Below are positions 42,312-52,763 of a stretch of DNA of 64,000 nucleotides, one piece after another. The stretch comes from Flavobacterium sp. AED (lineage in GTDB: Bacteria; Bacteroidota; Bacteroidia; Flavobacteriales; Flavobacteriaceae), in the NCBI RefSeq assembly GCF_000812945.1, contig NZ_JSYM01000001.1:248001-312000 (forward strand), read 5' to 3'. The translations under genes were made by a program, and so were the position numbers. Every line of letters starts with the position of its first letter. The first letter of the stretch is position 1. The notes beneath the pieces are model-generated. The model was given only the letters and a program-made list of their open reading frames with translations, was not told where the DNA came from and did not search any database.

Positions 42312-44960
42312 TTAGAATTTATAGTTCAAAGATAAATTGAACATAGTACCTAATTGACTAAAGTGTGATCCATCATAAGTAGTATTTGCATAACGACCGT
42401 TGAAAGTAATTAAGTTGAATTGGTTCTTAACTTGTGCAGGGTCATTTAAAAGTGTTGTTCCAGCAGCATTTTCAGCTACAAATTTCCATTCTGGTAAAAC
42501 ATTTAATAAATTGTTTACATTTAGAGCTAAAGTTAATTTGTCAGTAGCTGAGAAATTAATTCCTAAATCAGTAACGATTTTTGGAATAAATTGAGTTTTT
42601 AAATTAGAATCTAAACCATCTTGATTAAAAGTAGTTTTTCCAAAATAAGTGTTGTTAAGTGAAAAATCAAATTTTCCTATTTTGTAATTTGCTCCCAAAA
42701 TCCATTTAGTATCAGGTCTTGAAGTAAACATTAAAGATTCTAATGTTTGTCCAAAATTACCACTTTTTACAGGAGAAATTCTTTCGTTTTGAAAAGTAAC
42801 ATTTCCAGATAAATTAAATCCTAATTTTCCTGTTCCTAACATGATGTTGCTGTAGTTAGCAACCACATCTAAACCGGATGTTCTAGAGTCAAATGAATTT
42901 TCAAACCAAGCTACTGTACCAAATTGAGTATCTACTTTGTCTCCTAAAACGATTCTGTCTTCAACTTTAATGTTGTAATAATCGATTGTGAAATTAAAGT
43001 TTTTACTTGGTTTTGCTCCAATTCCCACAGTAATGTTAGTTGATTTTTCTGCATCTAATGGTTTAATTCCCAATTGACGAGCTTGTGGAGAAACATTATT
43101 TATAATACCACTTACTTGAATTCCTTGACCAGGTACAAATGAGTATTGTGATTTTTGAGTATAAATTTGATGTAAAGTTGGAGCTCTGAATCCTGTAGAA
43201 AGGGAACCTCTTAGTGTAATTTTGTCGTCTGCAAATTTATATCTTGAACTTAATTTCCAAACTGTAGCTCCTCCAAAGTCACTATAATCCTCGTAACGGA
43301 CAGTTCCGTTTACTAAGAAATCTTTAGTAACATCATAAGCGACATCTAAATAAGCACCTAAGTTATAACGATTCCATTTTCCTGAATTTTCAGGTCTGTT
43401 ACCAGCAAATGAATCTGCTCCAATTCCATCCCAAGATGCTTTGTCTCCTTCCATAACTTCAAAAGTTTCTGTTCTGATTTCTGAACCAAAACCAATACTT
43501 ACTTTCTCTGATAATACTTTAGAGATATCTAAGTTACCTACAATATGGTTGAAAGAAGTTCCTCCTGGTTTAAATGCGATTGGGCTGTTTTCTAAGTAAA
43601 CGTTATTTCCATCAGCATCTTGAATGTCAGATCTGTTGAAAGAGTTCTCAACTGTATAAGTTTGTGTATTTCCACCTACTGTGATACTCGCATCAGTATT
43701 CCAATCGTTTTTTGTTGATTTATATCCTAATGTACCATTGTAATCATTTAAATCTCCAGTAAATGTTGGCACATAACCTAAATAAGAGGCAGGTGTTCCA
43801 TTTCCAAAGAAGTCTTTCAAGAAAGGATAATCAGATAAAGTTCTCCAATATGGAGTTCTATAATTTGCAAATGAGTTTACTTTTTTGTAAACATAAGCTG
43901 CGTTGTAATAGATTTGAGAAGTTTCGCTTAATTCGCTTCCACCATTAACTAAGAATTTAGCAGCAGCAGTTTCTGGCGATCCATTGATGTTTCCTGCATC
44001 TGGTTTTTTTGCAAGAAAAGCTTGAACATCTGAAAGAGAAGCTCCAAAATCTCCTGCATCTCCAGCAGCATCAACTTTACCTGGTCTGTTAGATAAATTA
44101 ACTTTAGAGAAATCTACTGTATAATTTACAAATCCTTTGTCTCCTACTGTAGAACCGTTGTTTAAACTTACGCCTAACATTTCGCCATCACCTTGAGAAG
44201 TCATTCCACTTCTTACTGTTACTGATCCACCGTTAGTATTCTTTTTTAAGATAATATTCATTACCCCTGCAATCGCATCAGAACCATATTGAGCTGATGC
44301 ACCATCACGAAGGATTTCGACTCTTTCGATAGCGTCTGTAGGAATTGCAGAAATATCTGCACCTGTTTCACCTCGTCCCGGAGAAGTTTGTACGTAAAGT
44401 AAAGAACTTAAATTTTTACGTTTTCCGTTGATAAGGATTAAAGTCCTGCTTGGTCCCATATTTCTAATTTCATAAGGGTCAAGCAATGATGTAGCATCAT
44501 TTACAGGTGTTTGAACCGTATTAAAAGAAGGAATCTTGTACTGTAACGCTTTGTCAAAAGTAGCTTGTCCAGTTGATGCTAAGTCTTTAGAGGATATTAC
44601 ATCGATAGGAAGTGCAGTCGTGGTGTTACTTCTAGGTGCTGTTCTTGTACCAGTAACCACAACTTCTTGAAGATTTTGACCACCTTCTTCTGATAATGCT
44701 ACATTTATTGTAGTACTTGTAGCTGCTCTTTCTACTTTATTGTATCCTACATAGCTAAAAATTAAAGTAGCCCCATCTTTAACTTTGATTTTGTAAACTC
44801 CGTCGATATCAGTTGAGACACCGTTGTTAGTTCCTTTTTCGATAATGTTAACGCCTGGTAATGCAGCACCGGCATTGTCTTTCACAACACCAGAGATTTC
44901 TTTTTGTGCAAAAAGAAATGTGACGTTTAGCAAGAATAATAATAATGCAAATTTTTTCAT
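42312..44960 (-). CDS. TonB-dependent receptor with carboxypeptidase-regulatory-like N-domain
   Basis: From the ATG at 44960 the protein is 882 residues; an ATG at 45023 would precede the signal sequence and is rejected. MKKFALLLFLLNVTFLFAQ is the signal peptide. The N-terminal domain (ISGVVKDNAGAALPGVNI...SYVGYNK) is the CarboxypepD_reg-like domain of Bacteroidota receptors. The plug begins LQEVVVTGTR and the barrel carries RNMGPSRTLILINGKR. The C-terminal strand ends FNLSLNYKF. No SusD-like gene is next to it, so it is not a typical SusCD pair; the substrate is unknown (siderophore, vitamin or other). Confidence 0.93.
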   Translation of the reverse strand: MKKFALLLFLLNVTFLFAQKEISGVVKDNAGAALPGVNIIEKGTNNGVSTDIDGVYKIKVKDGATLIFSYVGYNKVERAATSTTINVALSEEGGQNLQEVVVTGTRTAPRSNTTTALPIDVISSKDLASTGQATFDKALQYKIPSFNTVQTPVNDATSLLDPYEIRNMGPSRTLILINGKRKNLSSLLYVQTSPGRGETGADISAIPTDAIERVEILRDGASAQYGSDAIAGVMNIILKKNTNGGSVTVRSGMTSQGDGEMLGVSLNNGSTVGDKGFVNYTVDFSKVNLSNRPGKVDAAGDAGDFGASLSDVQAFLAKKPDAGNINGSPETAAAKFLVNGGSELSETSQIYYNAAYVYKKVNSFANYRTPYWRTLSDYPFLKDFFGNGTPASYLGYVPTFTGDLNDYNGTLGYKSTKNDWNTDASITVGGNTQTYTVENSFNRSDIQDADGNNVYLENSPIAFKPGGTSFNHIVGNLDISKVLSEKVSIGFGSEIRTETFEVMEGDKASWDGIGADSFAGNRPENSGKWNRYNLGAYLDVAYDVTKDFLVNGTVRYEDYSDFGGATVWKLSSRYKFADDKITLRGSLSTGFRAPTLHQIYTQKSQYSFVPGQGIQVSGIINNVSPQARQLGIKPLDAEKSTNITVGIGAKPSKNFNFTIDYYNIKVEDRIVLGDKVDTQFGTVAWFENSFDSRTSGLDVVANYSNIMLGTGKLGFNLSGNVTFQNERISPVKSGNFGQTLESLMFTSRPDTKWILGANYKIGKFDFSLNNTYFGKTTFNQDGLDSNLKTQFIPKIVTDLGINFSATDKLTLALNVNNLLNVLPEWKFVAENAAGTTLLNDPAQVKNQFNLITFNGRYANTTYDGSHFSQLGTMFNLSLNYKF

Positions 44961-45321
44961 AAATTGTTGGTTTTGGTTTTTGTTTGGTTTGAAATCGGTT
45001 GCAATATAAATTTTTTTTAACAAAATATTAATATTTAGTTTAAATTTTTACAAACATTTATAGAAATTTTAATAATGATTAATAAAATTCTTATTCTGAT
45101 AAATTGTTTAAAGAATAATATTGAATTGATAAAAAAAGTAAAAAAGGAGAATGCAATACATAAATGTATTGATTATGCCATCAAACATTTATTAAATCTT
45201 ATATTTGCAAACTTTTAAAGTGAATTCTAAAAACTTTTAGCAGGATACTGTTATCTGTAAACAAAAATAGCATGAAGAATGGCGGGGCCATATTTTCATT
45301 AAAAACAAATATTATCTACAT
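44961..45321. other. 361-bp divergent intergenic region (TonB receptor / ychF)
   Basis: No gene is visible. It holds a palindrome CAATACAT-AA-ATGTATTG at 45155-45172 and a -7-like TATATTTG at 45200-45207 before ychF. No -33 partner with the right spacing was found for the latter. Confidence 0.5.
45155..45172. promoter_or_regulatory. 18-bp palindrome, candidate operator upstream of ychF
   Basis: CAATACAT and ATGTATTG are perfect 8-bp arms separated by AA. It lies 28 bases upstream of the ychF -7-like box. A regulator-binding site is inferred from symmetry only. Confidence 0.35.
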
Positions 45322-46416
45322 ATGAAAGCAGGAATTGTAGGATTACCGAATGTTGGAAAATCAACATTATTCAATTGTTTATCCAATGCAAAAGCGCAAA
45401 GTGCGAACTTTCCTTTTTGTACTATTGAACCAAATATAGGTGTTGTAAATGTTCCGGATTCCAGAATAGAAAAATTGGAAGAATTGGTAAAACCAGAACG
45501 TGTGCAAATGGCAACCGTAGATATCGTTGATATTGCAGGATTGGTAAAAGGAGCAAGTAAAGGAGAAGGTTTAGGAAATCAGTTTCTAGGAAATATTAGA
45601 GAATGTAATGCGATTATTCACGTTTTACGTTGTTTTGATAACGATAACATTGTTCACGTTGATGGAAATGTAAATCCAATTCGTGACAAAGAAACGATTG
45701 ATATTGAATTGCAATTGAAAGATTTGGAGAATGTTGAAAAACGTTTAGAAAAAGTAAAACGTGCTGCTAAAACCGGAAACAAGGAAGCAATAGTAGAAGA
45801 AGCATTATTAAACAGAATTAGAGAAACATTACTTCAAGCGAAATCTGCCAGAACAATAACTCCACAGAACTATGACGAAGAAGTTTTGATGGAAGGTTTT
45901 CAATTGATTACCGCAAAACCAGTATTGTATGTTTGTAATGTTGATGAAAATTCAGCAGTTAACGGTAATAAATATGTAGACCAAGTTCGTGAATTGGTTA
46001 AGGATGAAGATGCGGAAGTTATTGTACTTTCTGTTGGTGCTGAAGCTGATATTACCGAATTAGAAAGCTACGAAGAGCGTCAGGTTTTCTTAGAAGATAT
46101 GGGGTTAAGTGAGCCAGGAGCATCTGTATTGATTCGTGCAGCTTACAAATTATTGAAACAACAAACCTATTTTACGGCAGGAGTTAAAGAAGTTCGTGCT
46201 TGGACTATTAATATTGGAGCAACTGCGCCACAAGCTGCAGGAGTTATTCATACTGATTTCGAAAAAGGATTTATCCGTGCTGAAGTTATTGCTTATGAGG
46301 ATTTCGTTAATTATGGTTCTGAATCTAAATGTAAAGAAGCAGGGAAATTCAAAGTAGAAGGAAAAGAATATATCGTAAAAGATGGTGATGTGATGCATTT
46401 TAGATTTAATGTGTAG
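45322..46416 (+). CDS. ychF: YchF, Obg-like ATPase
   Basis: The 364-residue P-loop protein has the normal YchF length. G1 is GLPNVGKST (residues 7-15) and the G3-type VDIVDIAGLVKGASKGEG follows. YchF lacks the G4 Asp that gives GTP specificity (NVDE in NVDENSAVNGNK), in line with ATP use. The C-terminal TGS-like domain ends in VKDGDVMHFRFNV, the universal last residues. It binds ribosomes and is linked to oxidative stress. It is monocistronic with a terminator at 46456-46487. Its 5' leader of more than 100 bases contains no recognised riboswitch. Confidence 0.96.
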   Translation: MKAGIVGLPNVGKSTLFNCLSNAKAQSANFPFCTIEPNIGVVNVPDSRIEKLEELVKPERVQMATVDIVDIAGLVKGASKGEGLGNQFLGNIRECNAIIHVLRCFDNDNIVHVDGNVNPIRDKETIDIELQLKDLENVEKRLEKVKRAAKTGNKEAIVEEALLNRIRETLLQAKSARTITPQNYDEEVLMEGFQLITAKPVLYVCNVDENSAVNGNKYVDQVRELVKDEDAEVIVLSVGAEADITELESYEERQVFLEDMGLSEPGASVLIRAAYKLLKQQTYFTAGVKEVRAWTINIGATAPQAAGVIHTDFEKGFIRAEVIAYEDFVNYGSESKCKEAGKFKVEGKEYIVKDGDVMHFRFNV

Positions 46417-46455
46417 TTTCTAGAAAATAGAGAAAAGAATAAAGAAAATAGAAAG

Positions 46456-46487
46456 AAACCTGCAAGAGTAATTTTGCAGGTTTTTTT
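46456..46487 (+). terminator. Terminator of ychF
   Basis: AAACCTGCAA and TTGCAGGTTT pair around an 8-nt loop, followed by a T-run ending at 46487. Confidence 0.82.
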
Positions 46488-46495
46488 ATGGACCT

Positions 46496-46640
46496 AATCC
46501 AGCTTTTTTGCTACAAGATTTCCCTGTAACGCTTATTTTTTCTAAGACCATAAAAGAGCTTCCTCTAGTCGCTCTTTTTGGTCAAGAAAAAATAAGTGTT
46601 AAAGAAAAATGCTTTTCAATGCTATCTGGGGTAAAATCAA
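46496..46640. repeat. Long imperfect hairpin, possible divergent copy of the interspersed repeat
   Basis: Arms 46528-46559 and 46571-46600 form a 73-nt hairpin. The outer part AACGCTTATTTTTTCT/AGAAAAAATAAGTGTT pairs with one mismatch and the inner AAAAGAGC/GCTCTTTT is perfect. Flanks GCTACAAGATTTCC and GCTATCTGGGG resemble the flanks of copies at 38588 and 59371. It lies between ychF's terminator and the next gene, so an RNA element is also possible. Confidence 0.55.
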
Positions 46641-46707
46641 GATTGCGATTAAATTAAATTTATAATTTTATATGTAATTTCACTTTAAAATTTTATCGGC
46701 ATTCAAA

Positions 46708-47376
46708 ATGAAAAAGTACTTTTTAGTTCTAGGATTATTATTTGTTGTTTCTTGTAAAAAAGCTGATGCATCAGAAGTTGATGGACTTAATCTTTATTTT
46801 GAAACTCCACAGCCTATAAATGATTCTGAATTATCAAAAATTCCAAATAAATTAAGGGGTGTATTTATGAATTCGGATTCTATTTTTATTAATATCAAAG
46901 AAGATGTAATTTTGAGGGAAAGCTATTCTAAATTTCGATTTCATAAAAAACAAATGGATTCTCTAAAACAAGAATTCGATTTCTCCGACGGAAAGGGCAT
47001 TTTAAAAATAAATCGACAAGTATTTGATTGTAAAAAAAATGGAGATTCGTTAGAACTTTCAAGCAAAGATGTAGATACCATTTTTGTTTTTTCGAATACC
47101 CAAAAAGCAAAACGAATTAATGGGCAATTAGTTTTAAATACAAAAGATTCTATTTTTTGGAAAATTAAAATAATTCAACTAGATAAAAATTTACTTAAAA
47201 TAAAATATATTTCTTCTGAAGAAGATTTAAAAAGAATAGATTCAATTACTAGAGTAAAGTCTAAAATGATTGATTCGTCTTCTTTTGTTCTTAAGCCGAG
47301 CCGAGGAGAATTTAAAAAAATTATAAATTTAAAACATTTAGGTGAAGGTCGAGAATTTAAAAAAACGGTCAAATAA
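46708..47376 (+). CDS. Lipoprotein of unknown function
   Basis: The 222-residue product has the signal MKKYFLVLGLLFVVSC with the lipidated cysteine at residue 16. A KKADASEVDG stretch follows. The rest is a repetitive lysine/isoleucine/aspartate-rich sequence with probable beta structure, and the C terminus LKHLGEGREFKKTVK is basic. No recognised domain is present. It is 80 bases upstream of the FMN reductase start, and no terminator is seen between them. The composition is like its neighbours. Confidence 0.65.
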   Translation: MKKYFLVLGLLFVVSCKKADASEVDGLNLYFETPQPINDSELSKIPNKLRGVFMNSDSIFINIKEDVILRESYSKFRFHKKQMDSLKQEFDFSDGKGILKINRQVFDCKKNGDSLELSSKDVDTIFVFSNTQKAKRINGQLVLNTKDSIFWKIKIIQLDKNLLKIKYISSEEDLKRIDSITRVKSKMIDSSSFVLKPSRGEFKKIINLKHLGEGREFKKTVK

Positions 47377-47455
47377 TTTCATAATCTGTGAATCAGAGGT
47401 TAATTATTTTTGTAGCAGTACTAAATTTAATTACTTTAGTAAAAAACAAATTTTT

Positions 47456-47977
47456 ATGAAAATCATAGCCTTTGGCGGAAGCCCCAGTAAAAACTCCATC
47501 AATAAAAAATTAGCAACTTATGCTGCAAATCTTTTTGAAAATGCCGAAGTAGAGGTGTTGGATTTGAATGATTTTAAAATGCCTTTGTTTAGTGTTGATA
47601 TAGAAGTGGAGATTGGTCAGCATGAACTTGCCAAAGCGTTTCTGGCTAAAATTGCCTCAGCTGATATTTTAGTAGTTTCGCTTGCAGAAAATAATGGAAA
47701 TTATTCTGCGGCTTTCAAGAATGTGTTTGATTGGTGTTCCAGAATTAATGGAAAAGTTTTTCAGGAAAAACCAATGTTGCTTATGGCTACTTCGCCAGGC
47801 GGTAGAGGTGGGTCGTCTGTATTAGAAATTGCAAAAAATGCTTTTCCTCGTTATGGTGCAGTTATAAAAGCGACTTTTTCGTTACCAAGTTTCGATGCTA
47901 ATTTTGATGTTGAAAACGGTAAAATTTCTAATCCTGAATTGGATAAACAGTTGAAGGAAATTATTAAGAATTTTTAA
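47456..47977 (+). CDS. NADPH-dependent FMN reductase (flavodoxin-like fold)
   Basis: From the ATG at 47456 the protein is 173 residues: a frame opening at 47342 extends into the preceding gene and is rejected, also because TATTTTTG at 47405-47412 looks like a -7 box. MKIIAFGGSPSKNSINKKLATYA is the flavin-binding loop (GGSPxxxS). VVSLAENNGNYSAAFKNVFDW corresponds to the E-x-N-xx-YSxxxKN-xxDW block, and MATSPGGRGGSSVL is the second flavin loop. It would reduce FMN with NADPH, supplying flavin or quinone reduction. It probably shares no transcript with parE. Confidence 0.88.
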   Translation: MKIIAFGGSPSKNSINKKLATYAANLFENAEVEVLDLNDFKMPLFSVDIEVEIGQHELAKAFLAKIASADILVVSLAENNGNYSAAFKNVFDWCSRINGKVFQEKPMLLMATSPGGRGGSSVLEIAKNAFPRYGAVIKATFSLPSFDANFDVENGKISNPELDKQLKEIIKNF

Positions 47978-48034
47978 ATTTTGGTAACCTTAACGATACG
48001 CATATTCTGAAATCTAAAATCTGTAATCTTTTTT

Positions 48035-48062
48035 TTTGTCAATATCATTCTTAATAACTTTG
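48035..48062 (+). promoter_or_regulatory. Candidate promoter of parE
   Basis: TTTG at 48035-48038 and TAACTTTG at 48055-48062 are 16 bases apart, one short of the usual Bacteroidota spacing. Confidence 0.45.
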
Positions 48063-48126
48063 ACGGCTTCCTGTTTTAAATTTTATCGAATTACACTACA
48101 TTAGCACAAAATCCACAAAATTTACA

Positions 48127-49989
48127 ATGTCCGATCAAAATCAATATACCGAAGATAATATTCGGTCGCTCGACTGGAAAGAACATATTCGCATGCGTCC
48201 CGGAATGTATATCGGGAAATTGGGAGATGGTTCCTCTCCAGATGATGGTATTTATATTCTTCTAAAAGAAGTACTCGATAACTGTATCGATGAATTTGTC
48301 ATGGGTGCCGGTAAGACAATTGAGGTGACGATTAAAGATAAAACGGTTACTGTTAGGGATTATGGTCGCGGAATTCCATTAGGAAAAGTAATTGATGTAG
48401 TCTCTAAAATGAATACGGGTGGAAAATACGATTCTTTGGCATTTAAGAAATCCGTTGGTTTAAATGGAGTAGGAACAAAAGCCGTGAATGCTTTGTCTAA
48501 TTATTTTCGTGTAGAATCCGTTCGGGACGAAAAACAAAAAGCGGCTGAATTCTCGGCTGGAAATCTAGTTCTTGAAGAAGATATTATAGATACAACTAAA
48601 CGAAAAGGAACTAAGGTTACTTTTATTCCAGACGAAGCAATTTTTAAAAATTACAAATTCAGATATGAATATGTAATCAAAATGCTCAAAAACTATTGCT
48701 ACTTAAACAATGGTTTGACCATTTTATTCAATGGCGAAAAATATTTCTCTGAAAATGGTCTGAAAGATTTATTGGAAGAAACCATTCATGCCGATGATTT
48801 GGAATATCCAATTATTCACCTAAAAGGAGAGGATATTGAGATTGCTTTGACGCACAGTAAAACACAATACAGCGAAGAATACCATTCCTTCGTGAATGGA
48901 CAAAATACCACACAAGGAGGAACGCATTTAGCAGCGTATCGGGAAGCGATTGTAAAAACCATTAGAGAGTTTTATAATAAAAGTTTCGAAGCTTCAGATG
49001 TACGTAAATCCATTGTAAGTGCGGTAAGTATTAAGGTTATGGAGCCTGTTTTTGAGTCGCAAACCAAAACTAAATTGGGATCGACTGATATGGGTTCTGA
49101 GCCAGGAATGCAGTCAGTTCGTACTTTTGTAAATGACTTTGTGAAAACGAAATTAGATAATTATTTGCATAAAAATACAGCAACTGCAGATGCATTATTG
49201 CGTAAAATTCTTCAAGCCGAAAGAGAGCGAAAAGAATTATCAGGGATTCGAAAATTAGCTACTGATCGTGCCAAAAAAGCAAATCTTCACAATAAAAAAT
49301 TAAGGGATTGTAGAGCCCATCTTACGGATACCAAGAATCCTAAAAGTCTGGAGAGTACGCTTTTTATCACTGAGGGAGATTCCGCTTCCGGGTCGATTAC
49401 TAAATCGCGAGATGTGAACACTCAAGCAGTTTTTAGTTTGCGTGGTAAGCCTTTGAATTCCTACGGAATGAGCAAGAAAATTGTTTATGAAAATGAAGAA
49501 TTCAATTTATTGCAAGCAGCGCTTGATATTGAGGATGGTTTAGAAAAATTGCGGTATAATAATATTGTAATTGCAACGGATGCCGATGTTGATGGAATGC
49601 ACATTCGGTTGTTGTTAATTTCTTTTTTCTTGCAATTTTTTCCTGAATTAATAAAAGAAGGGCATTTGTATATTTTACAAACACCTCTTTTTAGAATCCG
49701 AAATAAGAAAGAAACGATTTATTGTTATTCGGAAGAAGAGCGAAAAGAGGCAATGGAAAAATTAAAACCAAAACCAGAAATCACCCGATTTAAGGGATTG
49801 GGGGAAATATCTCCGGATGAGTTCAAAAATTTTATTGGAGAAACCATTCGTCTTGACCCAATTATGATGGATAAAAATACTTCGATTGAGCAATTATTAT
49901 CCTTTTATATGGGGAAAAATACACCAGACCGACAGGAATTTATCATCAAGAATTTGAAGGTAGAATTAGATGTTTTGGAAAAGGAGTAG
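48127..49989 (+). CDS. parE: DNA topoisomerase IV subunit B
   Basis: The 620-residue GHKL/TOPRIM protein has the ATP-binding N terminus ([32 protein letters not shown] and GRGIPLGK) and [11 protein letters not shown]. The TOPRIM motif is [17 protein letters not shown] (the EGDSA acidic residues), with the metal DxD as [12 protein letters not shown]. Its length and the missing GyrB-type insertion point to a ParE-type subunit. The A subunit gene follows after 44 bases, so the pair is one operon. It separates replicated chromosomes and relaxes supercoils; gyrase genes are expected elsewhere. Confidence 0.93.
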   Translation: MSDQNQYTEDNIRSLDWKEHIRMRPGMYIGKLGDGSSPDDGIYILLKEVLDNCIDEFVMGAGKTIEVTIKDKTVTVRDYGRGIPLGKVIDVVSKMNTGGKYDSLAFKKSVGLNGVGTKAVNALSNYFRVESVRDEKQKAAEFSAGNLVLEEDIIDTTKRKGTKVTFIPDEAIFKNYKFRYEYVIKMLKNYCYLNNGLTILFNGEKYFSENGLKDLLEETIHADDLEYPIIHLKGEDIEIALTHSKTQYSEEYHSFVNGQNTTQGGTHLAAYREAIVKTIREFYNKSFEASDVRKSIVSAVSIKVMEPVFESQTKTKLGSTDMGSEPGMQSVRTFVNDFVKTKLDNYLHKNTATADALLRKILQAERERKELSGIRKLATDRAKKANLHNKKLRDCRAHLTDTKNPKSLESTLFITEGDSASGSITKSRDVNTQAVFSLRGKPLNSYGMSKKIVYENEEFNLLQAALDIEDGLEKLRYNNIVIATDADVDGMHIRLLLISFFLQFFPELIKEGHLYILQTPLFRIRNKKETIYCYSEEERKEAMEKLKPKPEITRFKGLGEISPDEFKNFIGETIRLDPIMMDKNTSIEQLLSFYMGKNTPDRQEFIIKNLKVELDVLEKE

Positions 49990-50033
49990 TATAAATTAAA
50001 GAAATTATTCCAATATTATTATAGGATAAATAA

Positions 50034-52763
50034 ATGAAAGACGAAGAAGACGATAACATAATTCCAGCAAACGAAGAAAATAATTCGGAAGATCATTCTA
50101 CTGATGAAAATCAAGAAGAAAATGACTCGGATGAAATTATTAATGTAGATAAAAAATCTTTTGAAGGCCAGCATTTTTACGAAAATGAAGAAGATGAAAA
50201 TGATACCATTACCAAAGTCACAGGAATGTACAAGGAATGGTTTTTGGATTATGCATCGTATGTAATTCTGGAGCGTGCAGTTCCTGCGATTGAAGATGGT
50301 TTTAAACCTGTGCAACGTCGTATTATGCACTCTTTGAAAGAATTAGATGATGGTCGTTATAATAAAGTGGCCAATGTAGTAGGGCACACCATGCAGTATC
50401 ACCCACACGGGGATCAGAGTATTGGTGATGCAATGGTGCAAATTGGTCAGAAAGAATTGTTGATTGATTGTCAAGGAAACTGGGGGAATATCCTAACGGG
50501 AGATGGAGCTGCGGCTTCTCGTTATATTGAAGCGCGTTTATCTAAATTTGCCTTGGAAGTTTTATATTCTCCAAAGATTACCGATTGGGGCGTTTCTTAC
50601 GATGGTCGTCGTGCGGAACCTAACAATCTGCCTGTAAAATTTCCATTATTATTGGCTTCTGGAGCTGAGGGAATTGCAGTTGGTCTTTCGACGAAAGTCT
50701 TGCCTCATAATTTTAATGAACTAATTGATTCGTCAATAAAAATTTTAAAAGGAAAACCATTTACGTTATATCCTGATTTTTTGACACAAGGTATTGCTGA
50801 TGTGTCTAATTATAATGATGGATTGCGTGGTGGACGTGTACGTGTACGTGCCAAAATCGCGCAGCTTGACAAGAATACCTTGGTGATTACCCAAATTCCG
50901 TTTTCGACTAATACGACCACTTTGATTGACAGTATTTTGAAAGCGAATGATAAAGGGAAAATAAAAATCAAGAAAATTGAGGACAATACCGCTGCTGAGG
51001 TAGAGATATTAATTCATCTTTTTCCAGGAGTTTCACCAGATAAAACAATTGATGCATTGTTTGCTTTCACGGCTTGTGAAACTTCGGTAGCTCCTTTGGG
51101 GTGTGTTATTGAGGATAACAAACCACTGTTTATTGGGGTTTCGGATATGTTGAAAATTTCAACAAACAGGACTGTTCAGCTCTTAAAAAGCGAACTTGAA
51201 ATCCAGTTAGGTGAATTGGAAGAACAATGGCATTTTCTTTCTTTGGAGCGTATTTTTATAGAGAATAAAATATACCGTGACATTGAAGAAATGACGACCC
51301 GAGAAACGGTAATTAAGGCGGTTGATGATGGTTTGAAACCGCATACTAAACACTTAAAACGCGCTGTTACCGAAGAAGATATTCTGCGTTTATTGGATAT
51401 CCGAATCATGCGTATTTCCAAATTTGACAGCAACAAGGCGCAAGATAAAATTGAAGCCCTTGAAGGCGATATCGAACAGGTAAGACACAACTTAGAACAT
51501 CTGATTGATTTTGCAATTGCCTATTTTACTAAGTTAAAAGAGAAATATGGAAAAGGGCGGGAACGTCAAACTGAACTACGTATTTTTGATGATATCGAAG
51601 CTACAAAAGTGGTTTTAAGAAATACCAAATTATATGTCAATAAAGAAGAGGGATTTGTTGGAACAAGCTTGAAAAAAGACGAATACGTTACGGATTGCTC
51701 TGATATTGATGATGTAATTGTATTCCTTCGTGACGGTAAAATGATGATTACCAAAGTAGATGCTAAAACGTTTGTGGGTAAGGACATTATTCACATTGCT
51801 ATTTTTGACAAAAGTGATAAGCGTACGATTTACAATATGATTTACCGTGATGGAAAATCAGGTCCTTCTTATATCAAACGATTCAATGTTTCTGGAGTTA
51901 CTCGTGATAAAGCCTACGATTTAACCAATGAAACTGCAGGTTCTCAAGTAGTGTATTTCTCTTGTAATCCAAATGGGGAAGCCGAGGTGATTACGATATT
52001 ATTGCGCCAAGTTGGTAGTGTGAAAAAATTGAAATTCGATATCGACTTTGCCAGTTTAGCAATTAAAGGACGCGCTTCCAAAGGGAATTTGGTGACCAAA
52101 TATCCAATCAAGAAAATTGAACTGAAAGAAAAAGGGATTTCGACATTATTGCCACGAAAAGTCTGGTTTGATGATACTGTCCAAAGACTTAACGTTGATG
52201 GAAGAGGTGAGTTGTTGGGCGAATTCAGACCAAGTGATAAGATTCTGATTATATCGCAATCTGGAAAAATAAAAGTAATTACGCCTGAATTATCGACACA
52301 TTTTGATGAAGATATGGTAGTTTTAGAAAAATGGGTTCCTAAAAAACCAATTTCAGCGATTTATTATGATGGTGAAAAAGAGCGCTATTATATCAAACGT
52401 TTTTTGGTAGAAACAGAGAACAAAGAGGAAAGTTTTATCACGGAACATTCTAATTCACATCTCGAAATTGTAGCTACGGATTATCGCCCTGTGGCCGAAC
52501 TAGTTTTTGCGAAAGTAAAAGGAGTTCAAAAAGAAAATATGAAGGTGGATATTGAATCCTTTATTGCTTTAAAAGGATTTAAAGCTTTAGGAAACCAATT
52601 GACAACTGATAAGTTGAAACAAGTAAATCTATTAGAATCGTTGCCTTACGAAGCTCCTGAGGAGGTTATTGCAGAAGAATTAGAAGTAAAAGGAGAAACA
52701 GATGCTGATGATGTGGATATTCAATTGGATGATGACGGTCAAATAACATTATCTTTAGAATAA
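50034..52763 (+). CDS. parC: DNA topoisomerase IV subunit A
   Basis: The 909-residue subunit has an acidic N-terminal extension (residues 1-58, rich in Asp/Glu/Asn) before the catalytic domain. DYASYVILERAVPAIEDGFKPVQRRI, the QRDR-region HPHGDQSIGDAM (residues 123-134), and AAASRYIEARL with the catalytic Tyr164 are clear. The usual Ser at the quinolone position after HPHGD is Gln128. A coiled-coil tower and C-terminal beta-pinwheel repeats follow, and the end is an acidic tail (ADDVDIQLDDDGQ). It is cotranscribed with parE. A terminator follows immediately. Confidence 0.93.
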   Translation: MKDEEDDNIIPANEENNSEDHSTDENQEENDSDEIINVDKKSFEGQHFYENEEDENDTITKVTGMYKEWFLDYASYVILERAVPAIEDGFKPVQRRIMHSLKELDDGRYNKVANVVGHTMQYHPHGDQSIGDAMVQIGQKELLIDCQGNWGNILTGDGAAASRYIEARLSKFALEVLYSPKITDWGVSYDGRRAEPNNLPVKFPLLLASGAEGIAVGLSTKVLPHNFNELIDSSIKILKGKPFTLYPDFLTQGIADVSNYNDGLRGGRVRVRAKIAQLDKNTLVITQIPFSTNTTTLIDSILKANDKGKIKIKKIEDNTAAEVEILIHLFPGVSPDKTIDALFAFTACETSVAPLGCVIEDNKPLFIGVSDMLKISTNRTVQLLKSELEIQLGELEEQWHFLSLERIFIENKIYRDIEEMTTRETVIKAVDDGLKPHTKHLKRAVTEEDILRLLDIRIMRISKFDSNKAQDKIEALEGDIEQVRHNLEHLIDFAIAYFTKLKEKYGKGRERQTELRIFDDIEATKVVLRNTKLYVNKEEGFVGTSLKKDEYVTDCSDIDDVIVFLRDGKMMITKVDAKTFVGKDIIHIAIFDKSDKRTIYNMIYRDGKSGPSYIKRFNVSGVTRDKAYDLTNETAGSQVVYFSCNPNGEAEVITILLRQVGSVKKLKFDIDFASLAIKGRASKGNLVTKYPIKKIELKEKGISTLLPRKVWFDDTVQRLNVDGRGELLGEFRPSDKILIISQSGKIKVITPELSTHFDEDMVVLEKWVPKKPISAIYYDGEKERYYIKRFLVETENKEESFITEHSNSHLEIVATDYRPVAELVFAKVKGVQKENMKVDIESFIALKGFKALGNQLTTDKLKQVNLLESLPYEAPEEVIAEELEVKGETDADDVDIQLDDDGQITLSLE

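Noticed and set aside
42312-44960. SusC/SusD polysaccharide-utilisation locus
   Set aside because: The receptor has no SusD-like neighbour, no glycoside hydrolase and no regulator next to it.
47342-47455. N-terminal extension of the FMN reductase
   Set aside because: Overlaps the lipoprotein gene and a -7-like box; the ATG at 47456 begins directly with the flavin motif.
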